Of a DNA stretch of 64,000 nucleotides, positions 1 through 9,790 are shown piece after piece. The stretch comes from Gammaproteobacteria bacterium. Its GTDB lineage: Bacteria; Pseudomonadota; Gammaproteobacteria; Pseudomonadales; Pseudohongiellaceae. Numbering within the stretch: the stretch's first letter is position 1; the number at the start of each line of letters is the position of its first letter. The stretch spans positions 57,993 through 121,992 of the forward strand of contig JAURIJ010000006.1 in NCBI GenBank assembly GCA_030832825.1, written 5' to 3'. The translations under genes and the position numbers were made by a program. Below the pieces are notes generated by a model. The model was not told the DNA's origin and made no database searches. It worked only from the letters and a program-made list of their open reading frames with translations.

Positions 1-1
1 C

Positions 2-439
2 GACCGTGTCGCGCTCACGCCCGTGGCGCTCGCCGAAGGCCAGATCCTGGCCCACCGACTGTTCGGCACACCCGCACGCGAGATGAGCTATGACAATGTT
101 CCGACTGCTGTCTTCTGCCATCCTGAGATCGCCACCGTCGGACTCAGCGAAGAGCAGGCAAGGGCAGGGGGCAGGGCCATCAAGGTGTTCCGCAGTCGCT
201 TCACCCCCCTGCGCCATACCCTGAGCGGTCGTGCCGAGAAGGCTTTCCTGAAGCTTGTTGTCGACGCGGAGTCAGACAAGGTTCTGGGGGCACACATGCT
301 GGGCGAAGGTGCCGCCGAGATCATCCAGGGGCTGGCCATCGCCTTGACCATGGGCGCCACCAAGGCCGATTTCGACAGAACCCTGGGCATCCATCCCAGC
401 ACCGCGGAAGAGTTCGTCACTCTGAGAACCCCATCCTGA
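2..439 (+). CDS. gor: Glutathione-disulfide reductase, C-terminal part (5' end outside window)
   Basis: The frame is open from the window edge, so only the last ~146 residues are present; the GTG start offered by the ORF track is internal. The segment is the C-terminal end of the NAD-binding domain plus the dimerisation domain of a class I pyridine nucleotide-disulfide oxidoreductase. The motifs [14 protein letters not shown] and [13 protein letters not shown] are typical of this domain; the second carries the His-Glu pair that completes the active site of the partner subunit. HP-(T/S)-AEEFVT is closer to glutathione reductase than to lipoamide dehydrogenase. Expected role: NADPH-dependent reduction of glutathione disulfide in the cytoplasm. 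It lies 16 bp upstream of copA on the same strand, so co-transcription is likely. The FAD domain and redox cysteines cannot be checked here. Confidence 0.85.
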   Translation, partial: DRVALTPVALAEGQILAHRLFGTPAREMSYDNVPTAVFCHPEIATVGLSEEQARAGGRAIKVFRSRFTPLRHTLSGRAEKAFLKLVVDAESDKVLGAHMLGEGAAEIIQGLAIALTMGATKADFDRTLGIHPSTAEEFVTLRTPS

Positions 440-455
440 ACACGAGGACCTCACG

Positions 456-2678
456 GTGAGCAGCGACAGTCCTTCAAGACACTTTCAACTGAAAATTGAG
501 GGCATGACCTGCGCCTCCTGTGTCGGCCGCGTGGAGAAAGCCCTGCGCGGCATGGAAGGCGTCGCATCGGCCAACGTCAACCTGGCGACAGAAACCGCCA
601 ACGTCGACGTGGCCACGAGCACGATTGCCGCCACGGATTTGATTCGCGTCATCGAGAAGGCGGGCTACGGTGCGACACTTCCCGACATCCATGCCTCGGT
701 GGATGACAGCCAGCGTGCCTTGCAGCGCCAACGCCAGGAAGCGCTGGCAGTCTTGATCGCGGCCCTGCTGTCGACGCCGCTCGTGGTGCCGATGCTGGCG
801 GATCTGGCCGGCTACCACTGGATGCTGCCTGGCTGGCTGCAATGGGCACTGGCGACACCGGTGCAGTTCTGGCTCGGAGCCCGCTTTTACAGCGCTGGGT
901 GGAAAGCCGTCAGGGCCGGCGCAGGCAACATGGACCTGCTGGTGGCACTCGGCACCAGTGCCGGCTATGGCTTGAGTGTGTACGAAGTCCTGCGCACAGC
1001 AGGCACCGACATGGGGCATTTCTATTTCGAGGCTTCGGCTGTGGTGATCACCCTGGTGCTCACGGGCAAATGGCTGGAAGGTCGCGCGAAACGCGAAACA
1101 ACAGCGGCCATCCGCGCACTACAGTCCTTGCGACCACAACACGCCCAGGTGCGCACCGGCAGCGCGCAAATGCTGCGTCCGATTGACGCGATCCGACCGG
1201 GTGACCAAGTCATCGTCAAACCAGGCGAGCAGATTCCTGTCGATGGCCGCGTGCTGGAAGGCAGCAGCGAAGTCAACGAAGCTATGCTGACCGGGGAAAG
1301 CCTGCCAGTGCCAAAGCACACCGGCGACAGGGTCACGGGCGGCGCGCTCAATGGCTCCGGACTCCTGGTCGTGGAAACCCTCGCGGTTGGCAGCGAGACC
1401 ACGCTGTCGCGCATCATTCGGCTGGTGGAAGACGCTCAGGCGGCCAAGGCCCCCATCCAGCAACTGGTAGACAAGGTCAGCGCCGTCTTCGTGCCGAGCG
1501 TGCTGGTGCTGGCCTTGCTGACGCTCGGCTTCTGGTGGTGGTATGCCGGGGATGTCCAGCAAGCCATCCTCAACGCCGTGTCGGTGCTCGTCATCGCTTG
1601 TCCCTGCGCGCTGGGCCTTGCCACCCCGACGGCGATCATGGCCGGCACTGGCGTGGCTGCCAGCCATGGCATTCTCATCAAGGATGCCGAAGCGCTCGAA
1701 TTGCTCCACAAGACCACCACGCTGGTGTTCGACAAGACGGGCACGCTCACGGAAGGCAAACCTGCACTGATCGCTGTCATTCCCGTGGGTATCGACGAGC
1801 ACGAACTGCTGCGCCTGGCAGCGGCGCTGCAGCGTGGCAGCGAACATCCCCTGGCACGCGCCATGCTCTCCGTGGCAGAGGACAAGGCGCTCACGCTGCC
1901 CGAGGTCAGCAATCTGCAGGCGATTCCGGGGCGCGGCCTTGTGGCCGAAGTCGATGGCCGGACACTGCAGCTGGGCAGCAGCCGACTGCTGCAGGAACTC
2001 GGGCTGGAGCCTGGTTTGCTGCGCAGCGACGCGGAACGCCTTGAAAGCCAGGGCAACAGCATTTCCTGGCTGGCAGAGACCGGTGCCCAACCGCGCATTC
2101 TTGGTCTGTTCGCGTTTGGCGATCAGGTGCGCAGCGGCGCACGACAGGCCATGGACAGGCTGCATCTGCAAGGCATCGAGACTGTCATGCTCACGGGCGA
2201 CAATGAAGGCAGTGCCAGACATGTCGCCGCCCAGCTTGGCATGGACAAGGTCTTCGCCAATGTGCTGCCGGGCGACAAGGCCAGCGTGATCAGGCAGCTC
2301 AAGTCGCCCACGTCGACCGTGGCCATGATCGGCGACGGCATCAATGATGCGCCGGCGCTGGCCAGCGCAGACATCGGCATCGCCATGGCCACAGGTTCCG
2401 ATGTCGCCATGCACACAGCCGGCATCACGCTGATGCGCGGCGATCCGCTGTTGATCGGCAGCGCCATCGGCATTTCGCGCAGGACTTACACCAAGATTCG
2501 TCAGAACCTGTTCTGGGCGTTCTTCTACAATCTGATCGGCATTCCGCTGGCAGCGTCCGGATTGCTGAATCCAGTGTTCGCCGGTGCGGCGATGGCCTTC
2601 AGCAGCGTCAGTGTGGTGAGCAATGCCTTGTTGCTGCGGCGCTGGAAGCCAGAGCGGCTTGATGAAGAGAAAGATTAA
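456..2678 (+). CDS. copA: Copper-exporting P1B-type ATPase CopA
   Basis: 740 residues, GTG start preceded by GAGGA. One N-terminal heavy-metal-associated domain carries GMTCASC (Cys19, Cys22). Downstream are the P-type ATPase landmarks: the TGES actuator loop, the intramembrane CPC metal site (Cys382-Pro-Cys384), the phosphorylation site DKTGTLTEG (Asp426), the SEHPLARA nucleotide-domain motif of P1B pumps and the GDGINDAP hinge near residue 626. CPC with this architecture indicates Cu(I) export from the cytoplasm rather than Zn/Cd. Membrane segments lie around residues 100-220, 340-410 and 680-730. The length is usual for single-HMA CopA. No CueR/MerR-type regulator or separate copper chaperone is encoded next to it. 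It probably shares a transcript with gor upstream and is followed by a long palindrome. Confidence 0.95.
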   Translation: MSSDSPSRHFQLKIEGMTCASCVGRVEKALRGMEGVASANVNLATETANVDVATSTIAATDLIRVIEKAGYGATLPDIHASVDDSQRALQRQRQEALAVLIAALLSTPLVVPMLADLAGYHWMLPGWLQWALATPVQFWLGARFYSAGWKAVRAGAGNMDLLVALGTSAGYGLSVYEVLRTAGTDMGHFYFEASAVVITLVLTGKWLEGRAKRETTAAIRALQSLRPQHAQVRTGSAQMLRPIDAIRPGDQVIVKPGEQIPVDGRVLEGSSEVNEAMLTGESLPVPKHTGDRVTGGALNGSGLLVVETLAVGSETTLSRIIRLVEDAQAAKAPIQQLVDKVSAVFVPSVLVLALLTLGFWWWYAGDVQQAILNAVSVLVIACPCALGLATPTAIMAGTGVAASHGILIKDAEALELLHKTTTLVFDKTGTLTEGKPALIAVIPVGIDEHELLRLAAALQRGSEHPLARAMLSVAEDKALTLPEVSNLQAIPGRGLVAEVDGRTLQLGSSRLLQELGLEPGLLRSDAERLESQGNSISWLAETGAQPRILGLFAFGDQVRSGARQAMDRLHLQGIETVMLTGDNEGSARHVAAQLGMDKVFANVLPGDKASVIRQLKSPTSTVAMIGDGINDAPALASADIGIAMATGSDVAMHTAGITLMRGDPLLIGSAIGISRRTYTKIRQNLFWAFFYNLIGIPLAASGLLNPVFAGAAMAFSSVSVVSNALLLRRWKPERLDEEKD

Positions 2679-2739
2679 ATAGAGACTTCAGTGAATTGTT
2701 TTTAAAGGAATAGGATTGCGCGCGTTCTTTTTCGAGCAC

Positions 2740-2781
2740 CTCCACTATTTCCGGTAATAAAGATTACCGGAAATAGTGGAG
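2740..2781. repeat. Perfect 19-bp inverted repeat with 4-nt loop
   Basis: Left arm 2740-2758 (begins CTCCACTATTTCC) is exactly complementary to right arm 2763-2781 across the loop AAAG. It lies in the gap between the convergent copA and phosphatase-like genes, so a bidirectional transcription stop is possible. However, neither side carries a clear U-run, and the stem is longer and less GC-rich than the other terminators in this window. A recombinase gene lies 0.8 kb away. No second copy was noticed in the window. Confidence 0.9.
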
Positions 2782-2821
2782 CGGCAAGCCTGGAGGCTAC
2801 ACGATGGCAGCCACCCTGCTT

Positions 2822-3439
2822 TCAGTTGGTTCTGGGCGGCGGCGGTGTCCAGTCACAACCCGGGCATTCAGCCGATTTGCCATGTTCGGCCAGCACGGCA
2901 AAGATGAAGTCACGCCACACGGCATTGGGCTGCCAGACCGTGTTCATGTCTGCCTTGGCTTGCTCGACAGGCACATCCTCGTAGATCACGCGATAAAGGA
3001 AGCTGAACGCCGTGGCGCGCGCATTGACCTGGCAATGCAGCAGCGTCTTCATGTCCGGCTCGCGTTGCATGGCATCGGCGAAAGCATTGAAGTCACGGGC
3101 TGTCGGATTGTTGAAATCCACTGGGATATGCAGGTAGTCCAGTCCCAGTTCCTTGATCAGCTGGTCCTCTTCCGGAATCGCCGGGCCGACTGTGCTGAAC
3201 GCGATGTAGATCACCCGCTCGTAGCCCGCGTCCTTGATCAGCGGCAGCTGTTCGCGAGTGGGTTGACCGGAGCTGGAGAACATCGGGCTGTAAGACTTGT
3301 AATTGAGGATATCCCGCACACTGGGGGAATCCTGCGCCTGCACGCCGGCCGAGACGGCACTCAATGCCACACATGCACTGAACAGACTCGCTGATAGCGC
3401 CTTCCAACCTGCGTTTCGAGGTTTGCTTGAATTTCGCAT
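2822..3439 (-). CDS. Exported tyrosine-phosphatase-like protein (DSP/DUF442-like)
   Basis: About 205 residues. The ATG at 3439 is chosen over the GTG at 3445 because AAGGAG sits 5 nt upstream of it. A signal peptide ending near GVQAQ suggests export. The body matches the small dual-specificity/DUF442-like phosphatase fold: LKDAGYERVIYIAF-like strand (here LIKDAGYERV), YLHIPVDF, and the P-loop-like motif LLHCQVNARA with a Cys and Arg in the positions used by Cys-dependent phosphatases. The C-terminus is Cys/Pro rich (CPGCDWTPPPP). The substrate is unknown; members of this family have been annotated as phosphatases or as sulfurtransferase-like proteins. It is divergent from the recombinase gene (about 140 bp apart) and convergent with copA. 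I am confident of the fold family, not of the activity. Confidence 0.7.
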   Translation of the reverse strand: MRNSSKPRNAGWKALSASLFSACVALSAVSAGVQAQDSPSVRDILNYKSYSPMFSSSGQPTREQLPLIKDAGYERVIYIAFSTVGPAIPEEDQLIKELGLDYLHIPVDFNNPTARDFNAFADAMQREPDMKTLLHCQVNARATAFSFLYRVIYEDVPVEQAKADMNTVWQPNAVWRDFIFAVLAEHGKSAECPGCDWTPPPPRTN

Positions 3440-3578
3440 GACCACTCCTTATTGATGAAAATCCGACACTGCCGTTCGACACGACGACTCCGGCGGCAGA
3501 ATAGCTCAGAACACTCCGCAGCAACCAGAGCAAAGGAGCTTTGCTTTTGCCTGCGCCGCCCCCATAAGATGTCGCACG

Positions 3579-4784
3579 ATGACAAGATCCATTGCCCCCT
3601 CCCCCCTGTTCGACACCCTGGACGAGATGCCCAATCCCTTTCGGCATCCACGTCGCAGCCTGTCCGGACTGCCGGATTCACCTCCCGACTCGGCCTTGAG
3701 CGACTATCAGTTCGCCGCGGAATTTCTCTACAGCTACCGCGGCAGCCCGGACACCTTTTCCACCTACCGGCGCGAGATCGAGCACTTCCTGCAATGGTGC
3801 TGGTGGATTGCGGGCAAGGCCGTCCCCGATATCCAGCGTGAAGACATCGAGGCCTATGTGGATTTTGCTCGCAATCCGCCGGCGGGCTGGATAGGCGAGA
3901 AAACCGTCGCACGTTTTGTGTCGCAGGAAGGCGAGCGGCGGCCCAACCCGCACTGGCGTCCTTATGTAACCACCACTGGCAGCTACTCGCTCTCACAGGC
4001 CGCATTGCAGTCCTTGTTCAGCGTCCTGAGCAGTTATTTTTCGTTCCTGATGCAGGAAAACCAGATTGCCGCCAACCCGGTGGCGCAAATCCGTCAAAAG
4101 AGCAAGTTCATCCGCAAGCACCAGTCGAGTACCCAGACACGCCGGCTGTCGCCGCTGCAATGGTCCTTCGTGATCGAGACTGCCCAGGCGCTGGCCGCAG
4201 TGGATCCTGCAGTGCACGAACGTACCCTGTTCATCATGAATGCTCTGTATGCCCTGTATCTGCGTATCTCCGAGCTGGTGGAAACCCCGCGCTGGATTCC
4301 ACAGATGGGGCATTTCCAGCGCGACATCGAGGGCAACTGGTGGTTTCTGACCGTGGGCAAGGGAAACAAGGAACGCGAGATTTCCGTCAGCGACAGCATG
4401 CTCGAAGCCCTGCGGCGTTACCGTGTGTCGCGGGGACTGACACCCCTGCCCCTCCCCGGCGAAGCAACTCCGTTGATTCACAAGACCCGTGGCAATGGAG
4501 GCATCACCAGCACGCGGCAGATTCGCGGCATCGTGCAGCATTGTTTCGACGCAGCGGAAGAAAAACTGCGCAAGGACGGTTTTGCCGAAGAAGCGGACCG
4601 CCTGAGCGCTGCCACGGTGCACTGGCTGCGGCACACCGGCATTTCGGAAGACGTGAAGCATCGTCCGCGCGAGCATGTTCGTGATGACGCCGGTCACGGC
4701 TCGAGTGCCATCACCGACCGCTACATCGATGTGGAACGAGCCGAGCGCCATGCCAGCGCACGGCACAAGAAAATTCAGGAGTGA
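3579..4784 (+). CDS. Tyrosine recombinase / phage-type integrase, solitary
   Basis: 401 residues from the ATG at 3579; no convincing ribosome site is seen, so a later ATG at 3627 is possible. The N-terminal half is a SAM-like core-binding domain (YRREIEHFLQWCWW). The C-terminal catalytic domain has the expected set: Arg in LYLRISELVE, Lys in VGKGNKERE, HWLRHTG (His-x-x-Arg), a second His in AGHGSSAITDRYI and the presumed nucleophile Tyr in that motif. It should perform site-specific strand exchange in DNA. No excisionase, phage gene, integron cassette or att duplication was recognised nearby, so it is either a remnant of a lost element or a resident recombinase. It precedes prc by 103 bp, including a GC-rich repeat-like stretch at about 4795-4840. 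Confidence 0.8.
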   Translation: MTRSIAPSPLFDTLDEMPNPFRHPRRSLSGLPDSPPDSALSDYQFAAEFLYSYRGSPDTFSTYRREIEHFLQWCWWIAGKAVPDIQREDIEAYVDFARNPPAGWIGEKTVARFVSQEGERRPNPHWRPYVTTTGSYSLSQAALQSLFSVLSSYFSFLMQENQIAANPVAQIRQKSKFIRKHQSSTQTRRLSPLQWSFVIETAQALAAVDPAVHERTLFIMNALYALYLRISELVETPRWIPQMGHFQRDIEGNWWFLTVGKGNKEREISVSDSMLEALRRYRVSRGLTPLPLPGEATPLIHKTRGNGGITSTRQIRGIVQHCFDAAEEKLRKDGFAEEADRLSAATVHWLRHTGISEDVKHRPREHVRDDAGHGSSAITDRYIDVERAERHASARHKKIQE

Positions 4785-4887
4785 GTCTGCGTGGCCCGGG
4801 ATGCCCGGCCGCCGCGGCCTGCGGCCTGGCCGCCGCGATTTAGTACTGGAAAAAAAGGCCTTGCATGGTTTATAAGACGGTAACGAA

Positions 4888-7155
4888 ATGCTCAATCACT
4901 TGGTGCACAACGCTATGAAGACATCTGAATCGACTCTGTACCGACACTCAGAATCACGCACGCCCTCAGCGTGCCGAAAGCTGGCAGCGGCCATCAGTCT
5001 GATGCTGGCATTCAGCACCACCGGCGTCCTGGCCCAGGAGCCGGAAATTCTCAATCCGGTGCTGGATGTGAACACCCTGTTCACCCCCCTGAGCTCCGAG
5101 GAAGTCTACGGTGTCACTGCCGCCGAGCTGCTGGCGGAGCTGGAAGAGAAGCACTACTCGCGCGTGCTTTTCGACGATCTGTTTTCCGACAAGGTGTTCG
5201 ACGCCTACCTCAAGGCACTCGACGGCCAGCACCTGTATTTCCTGCAGGAGGACATCGACCAGCTGTCCCTCTACAGTACTGCACTGGATGACACCCTGAA
5301 GACGGGCAATATCGACCCGGCCTTCGAGATCTACAATCTCTACCACAAGCGACTGCTGGAACGTCTCGTCTACGCCATCGACCAGGTGGAAAACCACTTG
5401 CCGTCCTACGATTTCACGCTGGACGAGACCATCGAGATCGAGCGCGAGGAATCGCCCTATGCCCTGACCACCGCCGAGCTGGACGAGCTGTGGCGCCTGC
5501 GCGTCAAGAACAGCGCCCTGAGTCTCAAGCTGGCCAATCTCGAGATAGCCGACATCCAGGAACGCCTGAGCAAGCGCTACCGTCAGCAACTCAATCAGGT
5601 GCTCAAGACCAACAACCGTGACGTGTTCCAGTCCTATCTGGCCACCGTCGCCAGCACCATCGACCCGCACACCAGCTACTTCTCGCCGCGCGACTCCGAG
5701 AACTTCAACATGGGACTGCGTCTGTCCCTGCAAGGCATCGGCGCCCAGCTGACCACTGAGGACGAGTACACCAAGGTGGTGGAGCTCATCAAGGGCGGCC
5801 CGGCCGAGCGTGGCAAGGAGCTCAAGGCGGGTGATCGCATCATCGGCATCGCCCAGGGCGTGGATGGAGAGATGAAGGATGTCATCGGCCTGCGCCTGGA
5901 TGACGTGGTGGATCAGATCCGCGGCGAGAAAGGCACCGTCGTGCGCCTGAACGTGATCCCGGCAGAAGCCACGGGTGAGACCCAGGCACACGTGGTCGCC
6001 ATCACGCGCGACACCGTGAAACTGGAAGACCAGTCCGCCAAGAAGGAAGTGCTGGAAGTCACCTACAACGAAGGCATCTACAAGGTGGGCATCATCAAGC
6101 TGCCCACCTTCTACTTCGATTTCGAGGCGGCGGCCGCCGGTCAGACCGATTACAAGAGCTCCACGCGTGACGTGAAGCTGCTGCTGGAGGAACTCAAGGC
6201 AGAGGGCGTGGACGCCGTGGTCATGGATCTGCGCGACAATGGCGGAGGCTCCCTGACGGAGGCCAACGACCTGGTAGGTCTGTTCATCGACACCGGCAAT
6301 ACCGTGCAGATCCGCTACTCCGGTCTGCGCAACGGTTTCGTCCGCGCCTATGGTGATGGCAATCCCGAAGTGACCTACGACGGCCCGCTGGGCGTGCTCG
6401 TCAATCGTGCCAGTGCGTCTGCTTCCGAGATATTCGCCGGGGCGATTCAGGACTACCAGCGCGGCATCATCCTGGGCGGCCAGACCTTCGGCAAGGGCAC
6501 TGTGCAGGAAATCATTCCGATGGAATATGGTCAGGTGAAGCTCACCCGCTCCAAGTTCTATCGCATTTCCGGCGCCAGCACCCAGCATCGCGGGGTGGTG
6601 CCGGACATCCTGTTCCCGGATCGGTACCAGGCCATCAAGGAAATGGGTGAAAGCAATCTTGATGGTGCCCTGCCCTGGGATACCGTGCGTCCTGTGGAAT
6701 TCAACACCTACTTTCCGATCAAGGACATCCTGACGGATCTGCAGGTCAAGCATGACGAGCGCGTTGCAAACGACCCGGACTTCATCTATCTGGCAGAGCA
6801 GATCGAGCGTTCACGCGAGATGCGCGAACGCACCTTGCTTTCGTTGAATGAGTCCACTGTGCGCAAGGAGCGTGACGACAACCGTCTGGCAGAGTTCAAC
6901 GCCAACAACATGCGTCTTTTCTTGAAGGGGCTGCCGATGGAGGAATGGACGGAACCGACCGAGGAAGAACTCGATCCGGATGCCGTCGCCGCCGTCACTC
7001 CCGAGGAAACGGACGAAGAAGAGGCAAATCAGGAAGACGATCCGCTGCTGGTGGAAAGCAGCTACATCCTGATCGACATGGCCCAGATGCTGGGCAGCCC
7101 GATGACGGCAGACGCTGTCAGCACTTCCGGCAATCTGAACGCTTCCAACCTCTGA
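4888..7155 (+). CDS. prc: Tail-specific carboxy-terminal protease Prc (Tsp)
   Basis: 755 residues. The N-terminus carries a signal peptide ending near TTGVLAQ, so the enzyme acts in the periplasm. Order of parts: N-terminal Prc domain (VLFDDLFSDKVFDAYLKALD), DPHTSYFSP, PDZ domain around residues 275-370, S41 protease core with LRDNGGGSL and the Ser-Lys dyad in RASASASEIF and FGKGTVQ. By alignment with the E. coli dyad spacing this is Ser511 and Lys536. The C-terminal domain is followed by an acidic tail rich in Glu. It degrades misfolded or tagged periplasmic proteins and trims lipoproteins and murein enzymes. ATG 4888 is kept although the ribosome site is weak; ATG 4915 is an alternative. 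A strong hairpin terminator follows. Confidence 0.95.
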   Translation: MLNHLVHNAMKTSESTLYRHSESRTPSACRKLAAAISLMLAFSTTGVLAQEPEILNPVLDVNTLFTPLSSEEVYGVTAAELLAELEEKHYSRVLFDDLFSDKVFDAYLKALDGQHLYFLQEDIDQLSLYSTALDDTLKTGNIDPAFEIYNLYHKRLLERLVYAIDQVENHLPSYDFTLDETIEIEREESPYALTTAELDELWRLRVKNSALSLKLANLEIADIQERLSKRYRQQLNQVLKTNNRDVFQSYLATVASTIDPHTSYFSPRDSENFNMGLRLSLQGIGAQLTTEDEYTKVVELIKGGPAERGKELKAGDRIIGIAQGVDGEMKDVIGLRLDDVVDQIRGEKGTVVRLNVIPAEATGETQAHVVAITRDTVKLEDQSAKKEVLEVTYNEGIYKVGIIKLPTFYFDFEAAAAGQTDYKSSTRDVKLLLEELKAEGVDAVVMDLRDNGGGSLTEANDLVGLFIDTGNTVQIRYSGLRNGFVRAYGDGNPEVTYDGPLGVLVNRASASASEIFAGAIQDYQRGIILGGQTFGKGTVQEIIPMEYGQVKLTRSKFYRISGASTQHRGVVPDILFPDRYQAIKEMGESNLDGALPWDTVRPVEFNTYFPIKDILTDLQVKHDERVANDPDFIYLAEQIERSREMRERTLLSLNESTVRKERDDNRLAEFNANNMRLFLKGLPMEEWTEPTEEELDPDAVAAVTPEETDEEEANQEDDPLLVESSYILIDMAQMLGSPMTADAVSTSGNLNASNL

Positions 7156-7187
7156 TCGCAGCGCTCCGCGCGCTGCCCACCAATGAA

Positions 7188-7217
7188 AAGGCCCTCTCGC
7201 AGAGGGCCTTCTTGTTT
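7188..7217. terminator. Bidirectional rho-independent terminator between prc and the DUF5916 gene
   Basis: A 10-bp perfect stem (AAGGCCCTCT / AGAGGGCCTT) with loop CGC is followed on the plus strand by CTTGTTT and on the minus strand by a TTTTC tract. It sits 32 bp after the prc stop and 25 bp after the stop of the convergent gene, so it can end both transcripts. Confidence 0.85.
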
Positions 7218-7241
7218 GCGCGGGATGTGCGGTGAACCGCC

Positions 7242-9674
7242 TCAGGTACCGAGACGGTAGCGCAGCTTGATCACCAGTTCGCTGCCCAGCGGGTTCTCCC
7301 ATGAATTGTCGAACAGCTCATCGAAGGCCATCAGAGCACTGCGTCGGTTATCCCCCTTGGTGTAGACGATGAACAGGTCCGACAAGGGCGCGATCTGCCA
7401 GCGATAACGCAGCTGGAAGTTGAGCTGGGACAGGCCGAAACTGTCCGATGGCCCGGCTGGCTTGCTGGCCAGTTTCACCAGATCTCGGTTCTTGGTCGGC
7501 AGATGCGAGGGCAGCGTGTAGAACTCGTCTTCTTCGGCCTCGATTCCCACCCACTGCAGCGCCATGCTCAGTTGCTGACGTGCGGTCAGGAAGTAATCCA
7601 TGCTCATGTCGAAACGCCATTGATCGGCCTGGAAGGTCGTGAAGTTCTGGCGCTCCTGATGCAGCAGCCAACCATCACGATCGTCGTAGCTCACTTCCGT
7701 GTTGAAGGCGATATTGTCGCGGGGCCGCCAGTTGATGCCGGCGTTCACGCCCTTGCTGTTGCCGCCCTCGAACTCGCCGGAGGTGTTCATGCCGACGGTG
7801 TAACTGATGGTTCTGGCCGTGTTGGTCTGATAGCTGAGGTTGAAATTGTTGCGCTCGGCCGTGGCGAAGGTGCCGTTGCCGAAGCTGTTCTGATCGTCGT
7901 AGCGCTTGGGGAAATGCTGCAGGCCCACGTTGACGCGGGCCAGATTGTTCAGCGTGATGTTCGCTGCCAATACCGGGAAGGCATTGTTGGTGCGATCACC
8001 CGCTGCATTCTCCTCATAGCGCAGGAACGGATTGAAACGAAAATTGCGCACCAGCTTGAGATCGGATTTCACCCATTCGAAGCGGTACCACAGCTCGCGC
8101 GAATCGTTGCGCTCCTGGAAGCCGAAGTCATTGACGTGGAACTTCTCGTCCAGATACGTCATCTGCAGTGTGTGGCGAAGGCCCTGACGCGGGGTGTAGA
8201 CGATGTCGGCGAAGGCACCTTTGCCCTGCCCGCGCTCGTCGGTGTCCGTGGAAATGATCTGGCCGTCCACATTCCAGCGACCGCCGGTCATCAGGTAGTG
8301 AAAATCAACAGCATGCACTTCGGCGTCGGATTCGGGATGCTGTACCAGCGAGCCCATGTAACCCAGACCTCGATAGGCAGCTCCATTGCTGTCCTCGTAG
8401 ATCATGCGGAAGGTGCCGAAATCGCGACCGTCCTGAGAAAAACGGCGTCCACCGGCGGCGAAATCGCTCTCGTCTTCCACGGCAGTCATGACGCCATAGC
8501 GCACTGCCCCCACCTGCCCTGTCATCTTCACCGCCCCCAGCAGATCTGCGGGCCGAATACGCTCACGCGTGGGCAACGTCACGCCTGCAGGCAACTGCGG
8601 CGCGCGTGGCCTGGCGCCGATCCGTCGGGTGTTGACGATGGACAGGCGCTTGCCGTTCGCGCCCGTGGAGCGTGGGGTGGTGTTGAATATCTCCTGGCCT
8701 TCCTGGAAGAACAGTCGCTTCTCGGGGAAAAAGGTCTCGTTGGCGGTGAGATTGACGACCACGTTGTCCGATTCGGTCGAACCAAAATCGGGATTCACGG
8801 CGGCAGTCATCTGGAAATTGCTCGATGGCCTCCAGAACACATCGAAGCCCGCCTTGTAGCGCGTGTCGCTGTCGATCTCGTCGAACGTGGATGACGCGTA
8901 CGGGAACACGCTCCACTGCTGTCTGACGTCGACCCCTTCAAGCTGCAGATGCGGCAGATTGCTCATGAAAATCGAGTCGGATTCCGGAATCGGTGGCCAG
9001 GCCCAGGTCTGATTGAGATGAGCCACCTTGCGTTCCGTGTACACGCCGATCTGACGGACGCCATCCTCGCGCGGCATGGCCATCTGCCCCCAGGGCACGA
9101 AGAATTCGGCAGACCAGCCGGTGGCCGTCTGTGCCGTGGCGCCGTACCAGGCGCCGTCCCACTGCGTAGAGTACTGTCGCTCCGGCAGAATGGTGCCGTC
9201 AGCCTGATTGTCACCGAGGGCCAATGTCATCCAGTAACCGAAGAGCCCTTGCCCGGAAGTGTCCAGTGTCATCGACACGGTATCGCGATTGATGGCCAGA
9301 TTGTCGCGCGTGCTGATGCGTTGCACGATGCTGTCGGCCGGCTGATCCATGTCGAAGGAGACGTAGAGCCCGCGCTCGGTGTAGAAGAAACGCACCCGTG
9401 TGTCATGCGGCACCTCTGCCAGCGTGTCCGGGTCGATCACACGCATCTGATTGATGGGCTCGATACGGCCCCACACAGATTCGTCGAGCCGACCATCAAC
9501 GTCGACATTGGCCACGTCGTGATCCAGCTGCTGCAGCGTGATGTTCTGCTGACCGTTCAAATTGACCTGTACAGGATTTGCGGTGGCGGGAGCATTCTGA
9601 GCGTTGAGGGAGGTGGAACTGGTCAGGCAGGCAATGACAGCCGGAATAACAGTACGGTAATTCAAACGCGTCAC
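7242..9674 (-). CDS. DUF5916 family exported protein with CBM9-like N-terminal domain
   Basis: 810 residues; the signal peptide ends near SLNAQ. Residues ~50-240 resemble the family 9 carbohydrate-binding-like module that begins DGRLDESVWG and ends in a WGQM-type strand. The following DUF5916 hallmark is recognisable (NPDFGSTESDNVVVNLT and ETFFPEKRLFFQEG). The rest alternates short aromatic strands (FRFNPFLRYEE, NFNLSYQTNTART, LNFQLRYRWQI) as expected of an outer-membrane beta-barrel. Function is not established for the family; co-occurrence with hydrolases and dehydrogenases suggests uptake or surface binding of a substrate, which is inference. The GTG start at 9674 lies on top of AAGG, so TTG 9665 may be the true start. 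It ends facing prc across a shared terminator. Confidence 0.8.
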   Translation of the reverse strand: MTRLNYRTVIPAVIACLTSSTSLNAQNAPATANPVQVNLNGQQNITLQQLDHDVANVDVDGRLDESVWGRIEPINQMRVIDPDTLAEVPHDTRVRFFYTERGLYVSFDMDQPADSIVQRISTRDNLAINRDTVSMTLDTSGQGLFGYWMTLALGDNQADGTILPERQYSTQWDGAWYGATAQTATGWSAEFFVPWGQMAMPREDGVRQIGVYTERKVAHLNQTWAWPPIPESDSIFMSNLPHLQLEGVDVRQQWSVFPYASSTFDEIDSDTRYKAGFDVFWRPSSNFQMTAAVNPDFGSTESDNVVVNLTANETFFPEKRLFFQEGQEIFNTTPRSTGANGKRLSIVNTRRIGARPRAPQLPAGVTLPTRERIRPADLLGAVKMTGQVGAVRYGVMTAVEDESDFAAGGRRFSQDGRDFGTFRMIYEDSNGAAYRGLGYMGSLVQHPESDAEVHAVDFHYLMTGGRWNVDGQIISTDTDERGQGKGAFADIVYTPRQGLRHTLQMTYLDEKFHVNDFGFQERNDSRELWYRFEWVKSDLKLVRNFRFNPFLRYEENAAGDRTNNAFPVLAANITLNNLARVNVGLQHFPKRYDDQNSFGNGTFATAERNNFNLSYQTNTARTISYTVGMNTSGEFEGGNSKGVNAGINWRPRDNIAFNTEVSYDDRDGWLLHQERQNFTTFQADQWRFDMSMDYFLTARQQLSMALQWVGIEAEEDEFYTLPSHLPTKNRDLVKLASKPAGPSDSFGLSQLNFQLRYRWQIAPLSDLFIVYTKGDNRRSALMAFDELFDNSWENPLGSELVIKLRYRLGT

Positions 9675-9790
9675 CTTGTATGTTCTTGTTGAAAACGCTG
9701 AGCGGGGGCTATCTCAGACGAGAAGAGGGCAAGGATAAACGGCGAAATTTTCGGCGTCCACCAAAGTGACCTATTGTCACATTCTGCGTG

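Noticed and set aside
1119-2414. 431-residue minus-strand ORF
   Set aside because: Antisense to copA, whose plus-strand frame has all P-type ATPase motifs.
4795-4840. GC-rich repeat-like stretch before prc
   Set aside because: Contains short GGCC/CCGCGG repeats and a 6-bp imperfect stem, but no consistent arm length or U-run, so it was not called as a terminator or repeat.
4966-6753. 595-residue minus-strand ORF
   Set aside because: Antisense shadow of prc; the plus-strand frame has clear protease domains while this frame shows no motif or ribosome site.
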